Origin: Dermanyssus gallinae
Taxonomy: Eukaryota; Arthropoda; Arachnida; Mesostigmata; Dermanyssidae
DNA: 64,000 bases
Direction of reading: 5' to 3'
Assembly: GCA_003439945.1 (NCBI GenBank)
Contig: QVRM01002192.1
Location: 1,260,001 to 1,324,000 of the forward strand
Shown: positions 46,133 to 57,883 of the stretch, piece after piece
Layout of the letters: every line of letters begins with the position of its first letter
How positions within the stretch are numbered: position 1 is the stretch's first letter
Position numbers and translations under genes: made by a program
Notes under the pieces: generated by a model
What the model was told of the DNA's origin: nothing
Databases searched by the model: none
Seen by the model: the letters and a program-made list of their open reading frames with translations, nothing else

Positions 46133-46576
46133 TGACGATATCCTTTTTTGCAAAATACTATTCATTGCCCATTAAAACATATATATCTATATATATATAT
46201 ATATATTCTTTGACCGTGTCCCCATATACGGGAGCAGCACAACATGGTAGAAGAGGTGTGACAGGTGCTACGGCCACTCCTAAAGTGAAAAAGTCCAAAG
46301 GTCTACTATGAGAATTAAATTCACTTACTCCATCTCTTTGTGATCTTTTTAAAGTAGTAAAGGCGGGGATGCCTAAAGGCTTGCATGTCGCCAGGCTTTT
46401 GCTTCTGTTCAAGGATAGGCATGGCGATGACAAACAATATTCAAATCTCTATCGTAGACTGGCATCAGAGTGCACATTAAAAAAGATTTTCTGCAAATTG
46501 GCTATTCGGCAGATTGAGCACGTGGCTGAAAAAGCTCTTCAACAAGAGCCATTCGGCTCTGGGAGAGGTCGAGGAA
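44838..46576 (+). repeat. Tandem duplication inside a LINE, unit about 0.86-0.88 kb
   Basis: Copy 1 is 44838-45695 and copy 2 is 45696-46576; corresponding points are 858 bp apart at the start (CATGCCTGGATGAATTTCTC at 44841 and 45699). Copies differ at only a handful of bases and in (TA)n length (45213-45260 against 46071-46130). Each unit contains the RT amino block (ARLLLLFKDRHGDDKQYSN). The junction fuses SGRGRG to a foreign frame (NHAWMNFSAYVG), so copy 1 is cut off. It is very recent, or an assembly artefact. Confidence 0.9.
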
Positions 46577-47490
46577 ACCGTGATGCAATCCACGTTCTCC
46601 AGTCAGAAATTCAGCGAGCTGTGACACAAGGCAGAAGCTATATGTATGCAATCTTTATTGACTCCGTCAAGGCCTTTGACAAAGTCAATACTCCGCTCCA
46701 ATCTGCTAATTAAAGCATTCCATCGAGCATTTAGTGGGTGGCCCTCTCCTGAGTGTAAGAGCAAGCTTCTTTAGTGAGAACACCGTATGTGTTATCATGA
46801 AGGAGCCCGCAAGAAGACTAAGCTGCGCTTCTCCTTGCTGACCTTGTCGGTTACGTTCGACAGACATACCGAAAAGCCCAGGTGGTGATGTATGCAGGTG
46901 ATATCGTGGTCGCACATCGCAACTTAGGTGCTATCAAGCGCATTATTTTTATTTTAAAGGCGTTCCTTGCCTCGTAAGGACTTGAGCTAAACACCAGGAA
47001 GACTAAATTCATGGAATTCAGGAGTGGATTCAAATGGCTGCCAGTTACATTATAAGTTGCTACGGCCAACCACTGGAGTTTGTTAATTCTTTCCAATATA
47101 TTGGCCTTCGGATTGATTACGTAGAAACGACGTTTACAGCGCGTCTAAACGAAACTGTACGGGCGACAATTGTCTATATTTACGGGAAAGACTGTCCGTT
47201 TTCTCAGCAGTGAGGCTCTTCGTGCTTCAGATTGTCGTGAGGTTGATGTATGGTATTGACAGGGTGTGAAAGCATTTCATGCTGGCGAATTTTAGCCTGC
47301 TTGAGAGGTGTTTCTCTTATTATATATGAAGCGAGTGCTCAGTTTGTCTATCCAAGCAGGGAGCCGCTTTGAGTGACTCATGTCAGGCTGTCCGCCAGCT
47401 GTTGAAACAATCCGACTAAGGCTCAAGATGCCGCGTACAGTACCACACGAATGTTTCATTTCAGAGAGGAAAGCTAAAGTTGAAGAGGTC
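45489..47490 (+). pseudogene. LINE reverse transcriptase relic (family L1w copy C)
   Basis: The RT blocks read KQYSNLYRRLASECTLKKIF, EPFGSGRGRGNRDAIHVLQS, YMYAIFIDSVKAFDKVN, then VVMYAGDIVVAHRNLGAI (YADD motif altered to YAGD), LELNTRKTKFMEF, GQPLEFVNSFQYIGLRIDY and the thumb region LLERCFSYYI-like. These latter blocks match copies A and B. Stops and shifts are frequent after 46710. The first RT block is duplicated (see the tandem duplication). No 5' ORF or endonuclease is recognised. Confidence 0.8.
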
Positions 47491-47655
47491 AGACGGGAAG
47501 TTTGGGTTTGAACATATTCAATCGCTTGAAAATGTTCCGAGGGGAATAAAGCTGGCACATGCGCATTGCAGCGGGCGGGAGCCAAGGGAGCAAAGTACAT
47601 TGAAAGATGAAATAACCTTAGTTTCTATAACTTTCCGAAGTGTTGGATCATCTAT

Positions 47656-47882
<227 letters not shown>

Positions 47883-48989
47883 ATACTAATGGAATTAATT
47901 ATTATATATAAATTATATATGTATATACTCGTGTATGTCTCTATTACGTGTTGAATTAATCTGTTTTTAGTTAGGATAACGGGAACGACGTTCACATTAG
48001 ACGTCTGTTTAGACACTCTAATCAAAACAATTGCAACGCACTTTTGTTGCGAAATTCATTTCAGTTGTGAAGTATACGGACTCTATGATCCTTTGTGATC
48101 TCGTTTCGTGTGGCGATTAGATTCTCGCGTCGCTGGTCCCGATGATGGGTGCATGTTGTTCATATTTTTCCCACCGTTTCGTACAGCATTAGCCGATCTA
48201 CAGTAGCAGCAGTATCCCTTTCTCTTTTGCTGTATTGTTCTTCATGGGTCGTCGACAACCTCATGGGGAATTAGAAGGCCGCCGCTACGATACGTTCACT
48301 CCCACTCCCAGCAGAGGTCCGAGCTCCGAACCCGAGCAACTAACAACGACGACGACTACAGCCGAAACGGTCGGATAGTTTGTGGTGGGAGAGCAGACGA
48401 CGCACCCCTGCGCCTCGCACAACAACACATTCGAGATCATCGGTATCACCGTTCGTTCATTCTTGAGCAGATGTTGGATTTATTGCCACTTATCGAAACG
48501 TTTTGCAAACAGTGACTGTCGTTATCGTTGTTGGCGCTTGCTCCGATCGCGTACTCCACCGTCTCCTACGGCCGCTAACCCCACGAACTTGTTGACCTGA
48601 CCGGCGTAAGCCTTCTGCTATCAATGCATCCATTCAGCAGCATCCAGCACCCGTCCTCCCGGCGGCCTCTCTCATAACAACCCCACCACCACCTATTCGC
48701 ACCATATACTTGTGTTTAAGGGAGGGTATTGTGGGAAAAAAAAGGAGACACATGTTATGATTGTTACAGCTGTTGTTGATGCTGATGCACTAGTCGGCCG
48801 GCACGATACGGCGTACGGTAGGAGCGGAGGTACAGCGGGTATGGTGTGTGCCAAACTGAATGTCTGCTGGACGTGTATACTGCCGCAACCCCCACGGCAG
48901 CCGCCGCCGCTCCGCCACCCCACCAAGCGCACTCTGCAGCCAACTCACACACCCAGTCACACACACTGGCGTGCTCTAGGGTCCAAGCA

Positions 48990-49171
48990 AAGAAAAAGTG
49001 AATAAGAGAGGGCGCGTCTGCATAGACCAACTGTGTCTGTACTAGCGAAAGCTAGAGACATCGTAGTCGAGTGGAGTAGTGGAGACACACAGTCAGCGTA
49101 GAAGTAATAGTAGTAGGTCGTAGACGGTCGGAAGCGGCGAGAACGGAGAGGATAGGATCACCGGCAGCCGC

Positions 49172-49221
<50 letters not shown>

Positions 49222-50029
49222 GGACAAGAAGAAGAAGAAGAGCAGAAGTACCGTAGGAGCGCTAACAACAATAACATCGGCGGCAGTAGCGGCGGCAATT
49301 CGAGTGACGGCCGGCTGGACTTTGGTGTTATATCCTCGCGGAGCGTGCCGGATCTGGCTGGTTGTTGTAGTTTTGTTGTTGGTGGTGGTGGTGATAGTAG
49401 GTCCTTCGGTTTATGTCGTATTCTCTCTGGTAGCGGAGCGACAGAGATTCCTCCACCACGTTTCGTTCAGTCTCGGCCAGCGAGACCGAGTCTATTTTTA
49501 AAGCTTAACACAAGCGTGTTGAGATTCAGTACGAGTCTCTCTGCCGTCTGGCTCCTTTCACTGGCTCGCTCGTTTGGTGTCTCTTAGCTCTCTCTGAACA
49601 GTGTCGTTATTTCTGCGTGATTGGTGCGTGGGTGTTTCTAATATTCAGTTTCTGGTGACGGATGGAGGCCACACTGCTCTGACCGTAAGCTGCTGACTAC
49701 GAACACAAAACATCGACAAACAATCGAGGACGTTTTCGACGTTATCGATTGTTGGGCGTGTTTGTGCTGACCAACAGTGTGCGGATCGTCGTGCAGCTTG
49801 AACTCCCCAGCCTCACTGTTGCTTCTGCAAACTTTACGACGGCGTCGACCTTGATCAGGTCAGGATAGACCGCCGGTCCACCGTTTCTGAGTCGACCGCG
49901 ACAACAACCATAATAACAACAGTGACAACGGTAGACGGCGAGTGGACAAAAAGATACAGCAAAAAGGCTACAACATCAACAACCACAATCGTTCTCATCT
50001 CTGCCTACGGCGACTTCATCTCCGCAAAG
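48990..50029 (+). other. Candidate long 5' untranslated exon
   Basis: A triplet-rich block (CAA, GGC, GTT runs) without a good coding frame ends in a strong donor GCAAAG|gtacgt at 50030. The end at 48990 is arbitrary. Such CAA-rich leaders are typical of arthropod regulatory genes. The coding exons would lie downstream, possibly outside the window. Confidence 0.3.
49171..49221. repeat. (CAA)17 microsatellite
   Basis: Seventeen perfect CAA triplets, followed by GAA triplets. Confidence 0.97.
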
Positions 50030-51088
50030 GTACGTAGTGATCATACTAGTGAAGACATATCTGAAGAAAGCATAATGTAATAGTAAGGCTGCTGCAACTT
50101 CAGTTCTAGTAGTTCATAGTAAGTCTTGTTTCTGATGGTGCCACCGCCATTAGATGAACAGACTATTGTTTTTATCGTTGGCGCTGCAACTGTATGGACA
50201 GTACCAGTAGTACTCTGTTATTACTATGATCCTTATTATGCATATTGTTACTACACTTAAGTAGACGGTCGGAAGTCAAACGACACATTCATTCAAACGA
50301 ACCATTTCTGTTGACTGACACGACACAATGATGAACGTAGAAGTGGAATCGAGTTGAGCCTCGTTGTCGTCGCCTTCCGGGAGGTGCGTCTTCCGGCGGA
50401 TCTGTCTGAGAGGATAGGCCACAGGGGGTAGGGTCGGTCAATAACCCCCTACGGAGGTGCTGTTGCATCTCTTCTCGTCACCGCGTTACCTGCAGATTGT
50501 TTCTTCACTATTCTTCTTATTGCCGTTGTTGCTTGTTGTTATGGTTAAGGCAGTTTTACTACCACGAGAGATTTGGGTGTAGGATTAGCCAGATCCAGCT
50601 GAGTTGAAGTCCCGCTGGCCCTGCACGGACTCGCTTTATTGGTACGGAGACAAGAGTAGTGTCCGAGGATGAGGGGATCTTTTTTTGCCATGGCTATTAA
50701 TATCGTCGTCACCGTTGTCACTCTCATTTCATTGCCATACGTGTTCCCCACTTTGTCAAACGGAATACGGCAATAACAACAATATCATGTGTCTACAACG
50801 GCTGATGGGTTGGTTGATCGATGTGGCATCTTGCATTTCCTTCTTTTCCTTAAATCTTTGTACTGAAATGTATATAAAAAAGTTACCTTGTCTCTGATCA
50901 ACGCTTATTACTCAGATCGAGTATTAAGTTATTTATATAATTATTATATTAATATCATTATATTATTATCTATTTTATTAGGTCTCTCAGTCTCTTGTTT
51001 TCGGCCGCTAACTTTTAATGAGTTTCCCCTCTCGGCGCCTCGGCACTGCAAACGTCCTAACTGCAAATGAGCTACTCTTATTCTGAGA

Positions 51089-51232
51089 ATGTGTCCAGGG
51101 GCAGCTGACGCTGACGCCGCCGCCGCCGACAACGACGCGAACAACGTTAACGGGGATGATGACCGACTGGGGGATAAACGGGGTGATGACCAACTGAAGA
51201 ATAGATACATGCATAGACGCTTGCGGCGGTGA
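51089..51232 (+). CDS. Candidate small open frame, 47 residues, possible exon
   Basis: ATG at 51089 follows an acceptor-like CTACTCTTATTCTGAG. The product begins MCPGAADADAAAADND, passes through GDDDRLGDKRGDDQLKN and ends in a basic MHRRLRR. It is acidic then basic, with no family match. Its position about 1.06 kb after the donor at 50030 would suit a second exon, but composition alone could create it. Confidence 0.2.
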   Translation: MCPGAADADAAAADNDANNVNGDDDRLGDKRGDDQLKNRYMHRRLRR

Positions 51233-51619
51233 CTCAGCGAGGATTTCCCGTCGGCCCGCTTCAGTTGGCATTTGGCCAGACGAACAACTCGACGCACATC
51301 GTAATGCCGCACTCATAAAGAGCACTTACTTGGCTTGTGGAGTGTACATATTGAGACCAGGATAGAGAACTTGACCACTCCTGTCGTCGGAAAATATCAC
51401 TTTATTTGCGAAAGCAAATAGGCACCACGCTGCATCATTTCAGGAGCCCAATTCATTAAATTTAGCCGCTCTTAATGACATAAGCTCTTGTGGCAGTTGC
51501 TGCGATGGTGTTCTCAAAAATAACATGATTCTTTCTCCCTACAAATGCGTAATAATGGAGTACTTCACCTCGACTATAAAATTAACGACTGCGTATTAGC
51601 GATTCGTAGCCTAGGCGTA

Positions 51620-52170
51620 AACATTACGCCAGATATTAATTTAGCTTCTAAATTGCCAAAATTGTCGAGGCATCATTGCGTTTTGTAGTTCCATCCTCCA
51701 CTGCTTCTTTCTAACGACCCCTCATGTGTACACTCGGCTTCATAGATCTCTTGTTATTCCGGAACTCACATACTGCCCCTCTGTCGGGGAGCCCCATCTA
51801 ACCAAATCTATAGTATAGAAAATTTGTGGAAGTCTCACTAAATATAGACTATAGACAATTAGTAAAAGGCGTCCACGACACGTTTCTGAGGCTCCTGAGG
51901 TTTAGATAAATTCAAGACGCGTCACCTAACGTCGTTCCTAGTATAGGCTCACTTTTCGAGCGAGGCAACGTATCTTCTCTACGTCAACATGCACAATGTG
52001 AACTGCTATGACACTTTTGTTATGCACGCTCCAATAGCATAAGGAACCAGCGATCTTTCACTTTAAAAGCCGTGGCCCGTTTTGATTTTATGTTACATGG
52101 CTACTTCGCTAGATCTCCACGCGTATTCATATTGGATTTTGCAACTCTACCTTATTCTATTTACGAAGAT
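51620..52170 (+). pseudogene. Heavily decayed LINE fragment
   Basis: Shifting plus-strand frames give VVPSIGSLFERGNVSSLRQH, AQCELLCHFCYARSNSIR and RSPRVFILDFATLPYSIYED, reminiscent of LINE carboxyl ends. Weak evidence. Confidence 0.35.
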
Positions 52171-52273
52171 GGCAGATACTTCGAAGGACACCAAAAAATT
52201 ATTTAGACACCTTATATATGTATATATATTCCGGCTATCTAAAAACATTTTAACGTCTACAAATTTGCTTCGG

Positions 52274-52373
52274 ACCCCACACATACAAATGTGCAACGGT
52301 GGGGCTCAAACCTGTGCATCTATGTGTCTCCTCTAGTCCCAAGGCGCACGCAAATGTACCACGCCACTGGGCT
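52274..52373 (-). repeat. SINE-A copy 4 (partial, minus strand)
   Basis: Read on the minus strand: AGCCCAGTGGCGTGGTACAT, then GAGGAGACACATAGATGCAC and GGTTTGAGCCCCACCGTTGC, matching the SINE-A head at 8267 and 55028. Confidence 0.8.
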
Positions 52374-52412
52374 TGACATAGCCCAGTTTCCTAAAATTCA
52401 AAACATTTTTAA

Positions 52413-52775
52413 GGAAATTGTTTTTAATTCTAGACCATCCTCCGTCCCCTACGAGCTTGGAACTCAACCTGAGATATATCTTTATTGCACCGAGGGCCGG
52501 ACATGCTAAGATATCTAGGGTTTCTCCAACAGCCCTTGTGGCAGCATGGCTGCTGACTCTCAGCGGTATGGTTTATCATCTATTCTCAATGAGCATTGCT
52601 CAAAGAAAATTCGATAATCAACAGGGATCGAATCGGCGACACCCCGGTAGATGACAACCATGACTGGCGCACTAGTCTCTAGACCACGCCGCTCCAAGTG
52701 GTCTTGGCCTGGACTAAACGAGACGGACACGTGATGGTTACTATACACGCCCGCTAGGCCTATTGGCTTAGCTAA
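52413..52775 (-). repeat. SINE-C, longest copy (minus strand)
   Basis: The minus strand reads CCTAGCGGGCGTGTATAGTA, a tRNA-like segment GTGGTCTAGAGACTAGTGCG with box B GATTCGATCCC, and a body with GCTGCCACAAGGGCTGTTGG, ending TCTAGAATTAAAAAC. Fragments occur at 5620-5890, 14838-14960 and 21087-21176. The boxes suggest a tRNA-derived SINE of about 360 bp. Confidence 0.7.
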
Positions 52776-52869
52776 TCTTTCGTGAGATGTGTAACATATA
52801 TATTTATATAATGCATTATAGAACAAAATAAATATCAGACTCAGAATTTATTTAAATTATAATGAATAG

Positions 52870-54230
52870 TGAACGTGATGACAAATTACATTAGCAGCTA
52901 CGTTTAGACCTTATGTAGACCACCTGAGCGGCGCACCGCCATACGGTTGCCGCGCTGTATATCCAATGTCGGAAAATAACCACGTTTCCGGTGGCTAATG
53001 TGAGACATTTGCATACCCTACTAGTAAATCCCTTGGTTTACATACATATATATACCTTAACATTGTTGAAGTATAATAGCTCAATGTCTGACGCGATGGG
53101 ATGGGGCGGCCAGTAAGACAGGTGAATATGCGTGGACATGGCTGTGCCATATGTATGTACGTATGTAGTCGTCTATTTGTACATGAGCGGCGTCTATCCA
53201 CCTGCTCGCCGGCTGGCTCTACCCACTCACTCTGTGCTGATGCTGTCGTTGCAGTTCGGGGGGTAGCAGCTCCTCTTAGGTGCTTAGTGGAATGACTCAG
53301 CCAGGGAGGGACTCGTCGTCAGCCGCCGAGCTGAGCCACACCGCCGCTCTCTATAAGATCTAAGACGGGGCAGCAACAGCCGCAGTAGAGGCGGCAACGG
53401 CAGAGCACGCTGCTGTAAAGCCCAGCGAGGTTAGGAGAAGCTCGATATTGTTCTTGTTGTTGTTGTTGTTGTCACTGTTCCTATTGCTGTCGTTCTTCAG
53501 ATTGTAGCTGCCTTCGTCGCAGTGCTCGTCGAAGCAATAGCTGGGCAATGCAAGATCCGACAAATTACCCATATAGCAGGCAGGTCAGTGTCGTTGGCGC
53601 CGTCGTCGTCGTTGTTTGCCTGCTTATCGGTGCGCCGGATAGAGACTAGTGAGATTGTAACTTAACACCGTGCACAAAGCCGTCGCGAATTCCAGCCATA
53701 CTCATAACTGGTGGGGGGCACAGCGCCCCCCTGCACTCTTCTCTGGTTCATCTACTCAGAGGGGTTCGACATTACTCATATTGTCCGTATGATTAGCCCG
53801 TAGCCGCCGTCACCTCTCGATCGGAGCTGGGAGCCACGGCAACAGATTTAAACAATACTACAATATCGACCTATCTTACGTGATGTGTGACGATAGTCTT
53901 CCAGCTTCGAGGCTCTTTCGCTCGCGTGACTCGCGTGAACGAGCAGCCCCGTCCTCCACGTGACGTGCAATACAAGCTAGTGATGATGCAAAAAGTTGTC
54001 CTTGTTGTATAACTTCGTAGTCATTATTATGAAAGAAACATGATGTCCAATATTTGGTACACATATTGCCAAGAGAATGTTTACGCCTAAAACGACAACA
54101 TACATTGTTACATTTGCACCATAATTTGCTACTGCCGCTGCGGCACATTCTTACGGCAGGCTAAACACGCCTTAATCTGTCTCCTAGTACAAAACAGTCT
54201 TGCTCTGTACACGTGGGTTGCCGTGTGCCT
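52870..54230. other. Unassigned DNA
   Basis: Triplet-rich, with a GTT/CTT run at 53450-53475 and a TATA-like CTCTATAAG at 53348. No gene recognised. Confidence 0.35.
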
Positions 54231-54269
54231 GTAGGAGAGAGGACATATATATATATAGCCGGCCCCATC

Positions 54270-54480
54270 TGAGTACATCAATAACTTTAGCATCACTAGT
54301 CGACCGGCCGTGCTGCCCAGTGCACCAAACAACAAGTTCTGCAACAGACGGGGTCGTATGAAGTCTAAGCCGGCCGCTGAGCTTCTGCTAAATGTCTTCA
54401 TCGCACTCAGTGTCTCTTCATGTGAGGTTGAAGAGGGCAGTGTGACTGCCGGCGGATATATATATATATAGTGGTAGGGC
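54270..54480 (-). pseudogene. LINE RT fragment between two TA runs
   Basis: The minus frame reads SHEETLSAMKTFSRSSAAGL, then DFIRPRLLQNLLFGALGST, matching the leading block of many RTs (E...A..SF..GSAAGLDGLRP..L..L). It is bounded on both sides by short TA runs (54244-54257 and 54458-54471). Confidence 0.5.
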
Positions 54481-55027
54481 AACAAGTGCACCACAAACAT
54501 GAAAGTGCATTATGTGCAGATTGTGTGACGCTAGTAATCACTGGGCGCTCTTAGTTTTTTAAATTTTATTTTGGCCTACCACAATGTATGGTTGACGCAA
54601 GGGTATTGTTATCCAATGTAGCTAGTGAGAATTCGCTTCATGATTGTAGTGGTTACTTTACTATGTGTTCTTCGAGGTTAGTAACAATGCAGTTTAGAAA
54701 TAAACCGTTTTTCATATATTGAGTTGATGCAAAAGCGCTTGTAGTTTTTCTTTAAACGAAAGCATAAATGTGCAAGAGCATGCGGAATTATCTAATCAAT
54801 AATATAATCTGCTTGTATTTGAATGGCATTTTTTTACGATTAATCAGCTTGTCGATCTCTATTTTTAAAAGTATTGTTTCATAGAAACGAAGAAATGAAC
54901 TAGATTAGTGGACATCCCCGAAAAACATGAAATTACCTAATCAAAAAGTTTTGGAGACACCGGCATAAGCGATAGTCTGAAGGTGCAAGGTCCGGAGAGT
55001 AAGTGCTCAGTAAGTTCCCAGCCTGTA

Positions 55028-55208
55028 GAGCCCGGTGGCGTGGTGACATGTGTCTGCGCCTCGCGACCGGAGGAGACACATAGGTGCGCGGGTTCGAGCC
55101 CCATCGTTGCACATTTTTATTTATGGGGGTCCGTCAATGAAGCAATGCGAAAAGCAGTCTCATGGACGTTAAATCTTGGCTGAGAGTCAGCCCCGAAAAG
55201 ATTTTTTT
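55028..55208 (+). mobile_element. SINE-A copy 2 with perfect target duplication
   Basis: Starts GAGCCCGGTGGCGTGGTGAC, has box B GGTTCGAGCCC and ends in a T-run. AAGTTCCCAGCCTGT occurs immediately before (55012-55026) and after (55209-55223), a 15-bp target duplication. Confidence 0.92.
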
Positions 55209-55223
55209 AAGTTCCCAGCCTGT

Positions 55224-55330
55224 CGAGCCCGGCGGCGTGGTGCATTGGCCTGCGCTTCGCCACCGGAGGAGACACATAGGTAGGCGGGTTTTAATTTCAC
55301 CGCTGCACATTTATATTTGTGGGGGTTTTT
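55224..55330 (+). mobile_element. SINE-A copy 3, older and truncated
   Basis: Begins GAGCCCGGCGGCGTGGTGCA, has a changed box B (GGGTTTTAATTT) and stops after GTGGGGGTTTTT. Copy 2 inserted exactly at its 5' flank. Confidence 0.85.
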
Positions 55331-56500
55331 CATTGCAATTTTTCATCGCAGGTTACCAAACAATCACCAACTTGGCGGTGGCGATTTAGGAGGAAGTGCA
55401 GACGTTCCAATTTGCTTGTGTTATTTTGTTTGTGAGGAACCCACTTGCGATGCTTTAAAGTTATTCCAAATGTTTTAAGCGTCCTGAATGGGACACCGGA
55501 ACCTGGTGTCCCATTTTCGGCAGGTCAGTGCGTTGACTGGGTCACCCCGGAAGATGGTTGTTTCGACAAGCTACAACGGCGTTAGAATCCTTTCGCAACT
55601 CAAACAGCAAAACATTCTGAATGTTATTATTATTAAACATGCTGGACGTTTACATTAACTTATATACTTCACGGTTACATTCAGGTATGCATATATATAT
55701 ATATATATATATATACATAACAGCAAGGTGAAATAAACAATGGAGATCAGATCGCGGCTGTGAATCTTCTCTGCCTCAGGCGCCTTGAAAGTTTGGTTTG
55801 ACTATACGAATGCAAGCAGCGATCAATAGGATTCGTTTCAAAGTACGTTGTAAATCATAACTGTAGCTTAGGTTTTGAGGCAAATACTTACTCAGATCCT
55901 AGAGGGGTCAATAAGTTTACGCAAACGTTTTTTAGATCTTGCGATGTTTGTCCTACGCACTATTAGAAATCACATATTTTTCAAATTCTAGATGGTACGG
56001 TCAGTAGCAATCCATGAACCATTGCTTACCTAACCTCGGTCACGATGACACCTATCCGACCTTCCTTCAACACCATAGTGGACCGTCGGGTAAGTTAGTG
56101 GTCGTATGCCTTTTTTGCAGTCAATTTAACGTTAACATGGGGCGGAAATTGTCTATAATAACAAATGGTGATTACAACTAAGACGATGTTGCTACTGTTA
56201 TTACCATGACAACCACTAATACTACTCGTGTTGTCCTGCAGTTGTTCGTTTAAACGACTTTTTTACGGATACAAAAGTTGACCGACGTATGAATTATGCA
56301 TTGTTCGCTGCTGCTGCCATCGTATTTACGGCCTGACACAACGCCGCTCAGTGACCGCATCCCCTTTCGCCATTTCGGGCTGAGCTTCTTGTCGGCCTTC
56401 TTTGTTTTCCGCTAACAACAGCAACGGTAACAGCCGCAACAACCACAACTACAACAGCAACGACGACGACAGCAACAATAACGAAAGAAAGTTTTAAAAA
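55331..56500. other. Unassigned DNA
   Basis: Only a (TA)n run at 55688-55715 is recognisable. Confidence 0.4.
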
Positions 56501-56689
56501 GACATCATTTCCCATGTAACGATGGTTTATTTCACACGCGAATGTATCGTCGCGTCGTACAGTATCGGCGCCATCATGATAGATCGCTTTGGATCGCCAA
56601 AACAGCCGGACCCCGCAGCAGCAGCAGCAGTAGCCGCCGTACCGCCACCAAGGGCAGGGAGGGCCGTGCTGTTTATATTGACGAGCCCC

Positions 56690-56736
56690 CACCACCACCA
56701 CCACCACCACCATCACCATCATCACCACCATCATCG
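56690..56736. repeat. CAC/CAT triplet tract
   Basis: Runs of CAC and CAT that would encode 15 His in one frame, within a larger triplet-rich block (56340-57040) lacking any recognisable domain. Confidence 0.9.
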
Positions 56737-57625
56737 CATCCAAGGTGCTCGCAAAGATGATCAAGACGACGGTGACGGTCACGGTAATGAAGACCATGAA
56801 GAAGAAGCTCCCGCCGCCGCTCTGGCTACTAGAACTAAGAATTGCAACAATACAGCAAATATTGCTATTGCTGCTAATACTACCACTACTACTACTAAGA
56901 ATAATAACAACGATAAAAATAACGACGGCGGCGTTGATGAAACAAAGCCAAACAAACGAGCAAACTGTTGCAAACGTTCTTTTTTCGAATTAACATCTTC
57001 GAGAAGAGTGCATGATGATCGTGCTAACTTGAGCGCCTAAAGACGAATTGTCTATTGCTACTTACTGCCCGGGGGCGGCTGAAAGCGGGGGGAGGGGTTG
57101 TTGGTGGACGCCCATCGTGATCAGCGCTTACACATCGCTTTCCGCGGCGGCGTCGTCGGCGTTGTTGTTGTCGTCTGCAATTATCAAAGTGTGATACCTG
57201 TTACTTTACAAAGCACACAGTTGCATCAGCGAGAAATTCCATCGTGACACAAGTCGTTTGTCTGTCTGTCTGTCTGTTTGTCAGTGAGTAATTGAGTGAT
57301 TGAGTGGGTGAATGGGTGGGCGTATGTGTGTGCCAGCCTGAACCATCATGGAGGATTTGCAGAATGCAGTTCGTCAGTGTGCTATGTGCGGGTGGTCTAG
57401 AATATGAGCGCGCGTGTTTCTCATTGTGCGTGGCGAGCCAGCTCCTCCTCCGACCCGATCGGTGGCTTGCCGCGTGACGTCTCCAAGTTCCGCTCGTTTT
57501 GCCCGACGTTGAACAACACAAATAAGCCACTTCACACCGCACGAACCCTCGCATACATACAGACACACATACACGCACAACGAACCAATACGTAGACAAC
57601 AACATGTATGAGATAATTGTGTCTC

Positions 57626-57657
<32 letters not shown>

Positions 57658-57828
57658 CGAACGGAGGAAGTGAAAGAGAAAGGGAAGAGGTTTATTAGGT
57701 TGAAGTGTAACGAGTGTCATTTGTCCAAGCAGCGCTCGGATCTGCTCCAGACTGATTTGATCCAATCTGATCATCTACAGAGATGCGGCAAGCAAACAAC
57801 ATTCAACAGCAGCAACATCAACTACAGT

Positions 57829-57883
57829 AGCAACAACGACATCAACTACATAGCAACAACGACATCAACTACATAGCAACAAC
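57829..57883. repeat. 23-bp tandem repeat
   Basis: About 2.4 copies of AGCAACAACGACATCAACTA followed by CAT. The period is not a multiple of three, arguing against coding. Confidence 0.9.

Noticed and set aside
49304..49501. Open frame with a Val/Leu-rich membrane-like segment
   Set aside because: Has a non-ATG start and its hydrophobic part comes from GTT/GTG triplets in a leader-like region.
56522..57040. 172-residue His-rich open frame as a real protein
   Set aside because: Made largely of CAC/CAT and ACA/AAC triplet tracts, overlapped by an equally long antisense frame, with no domain.
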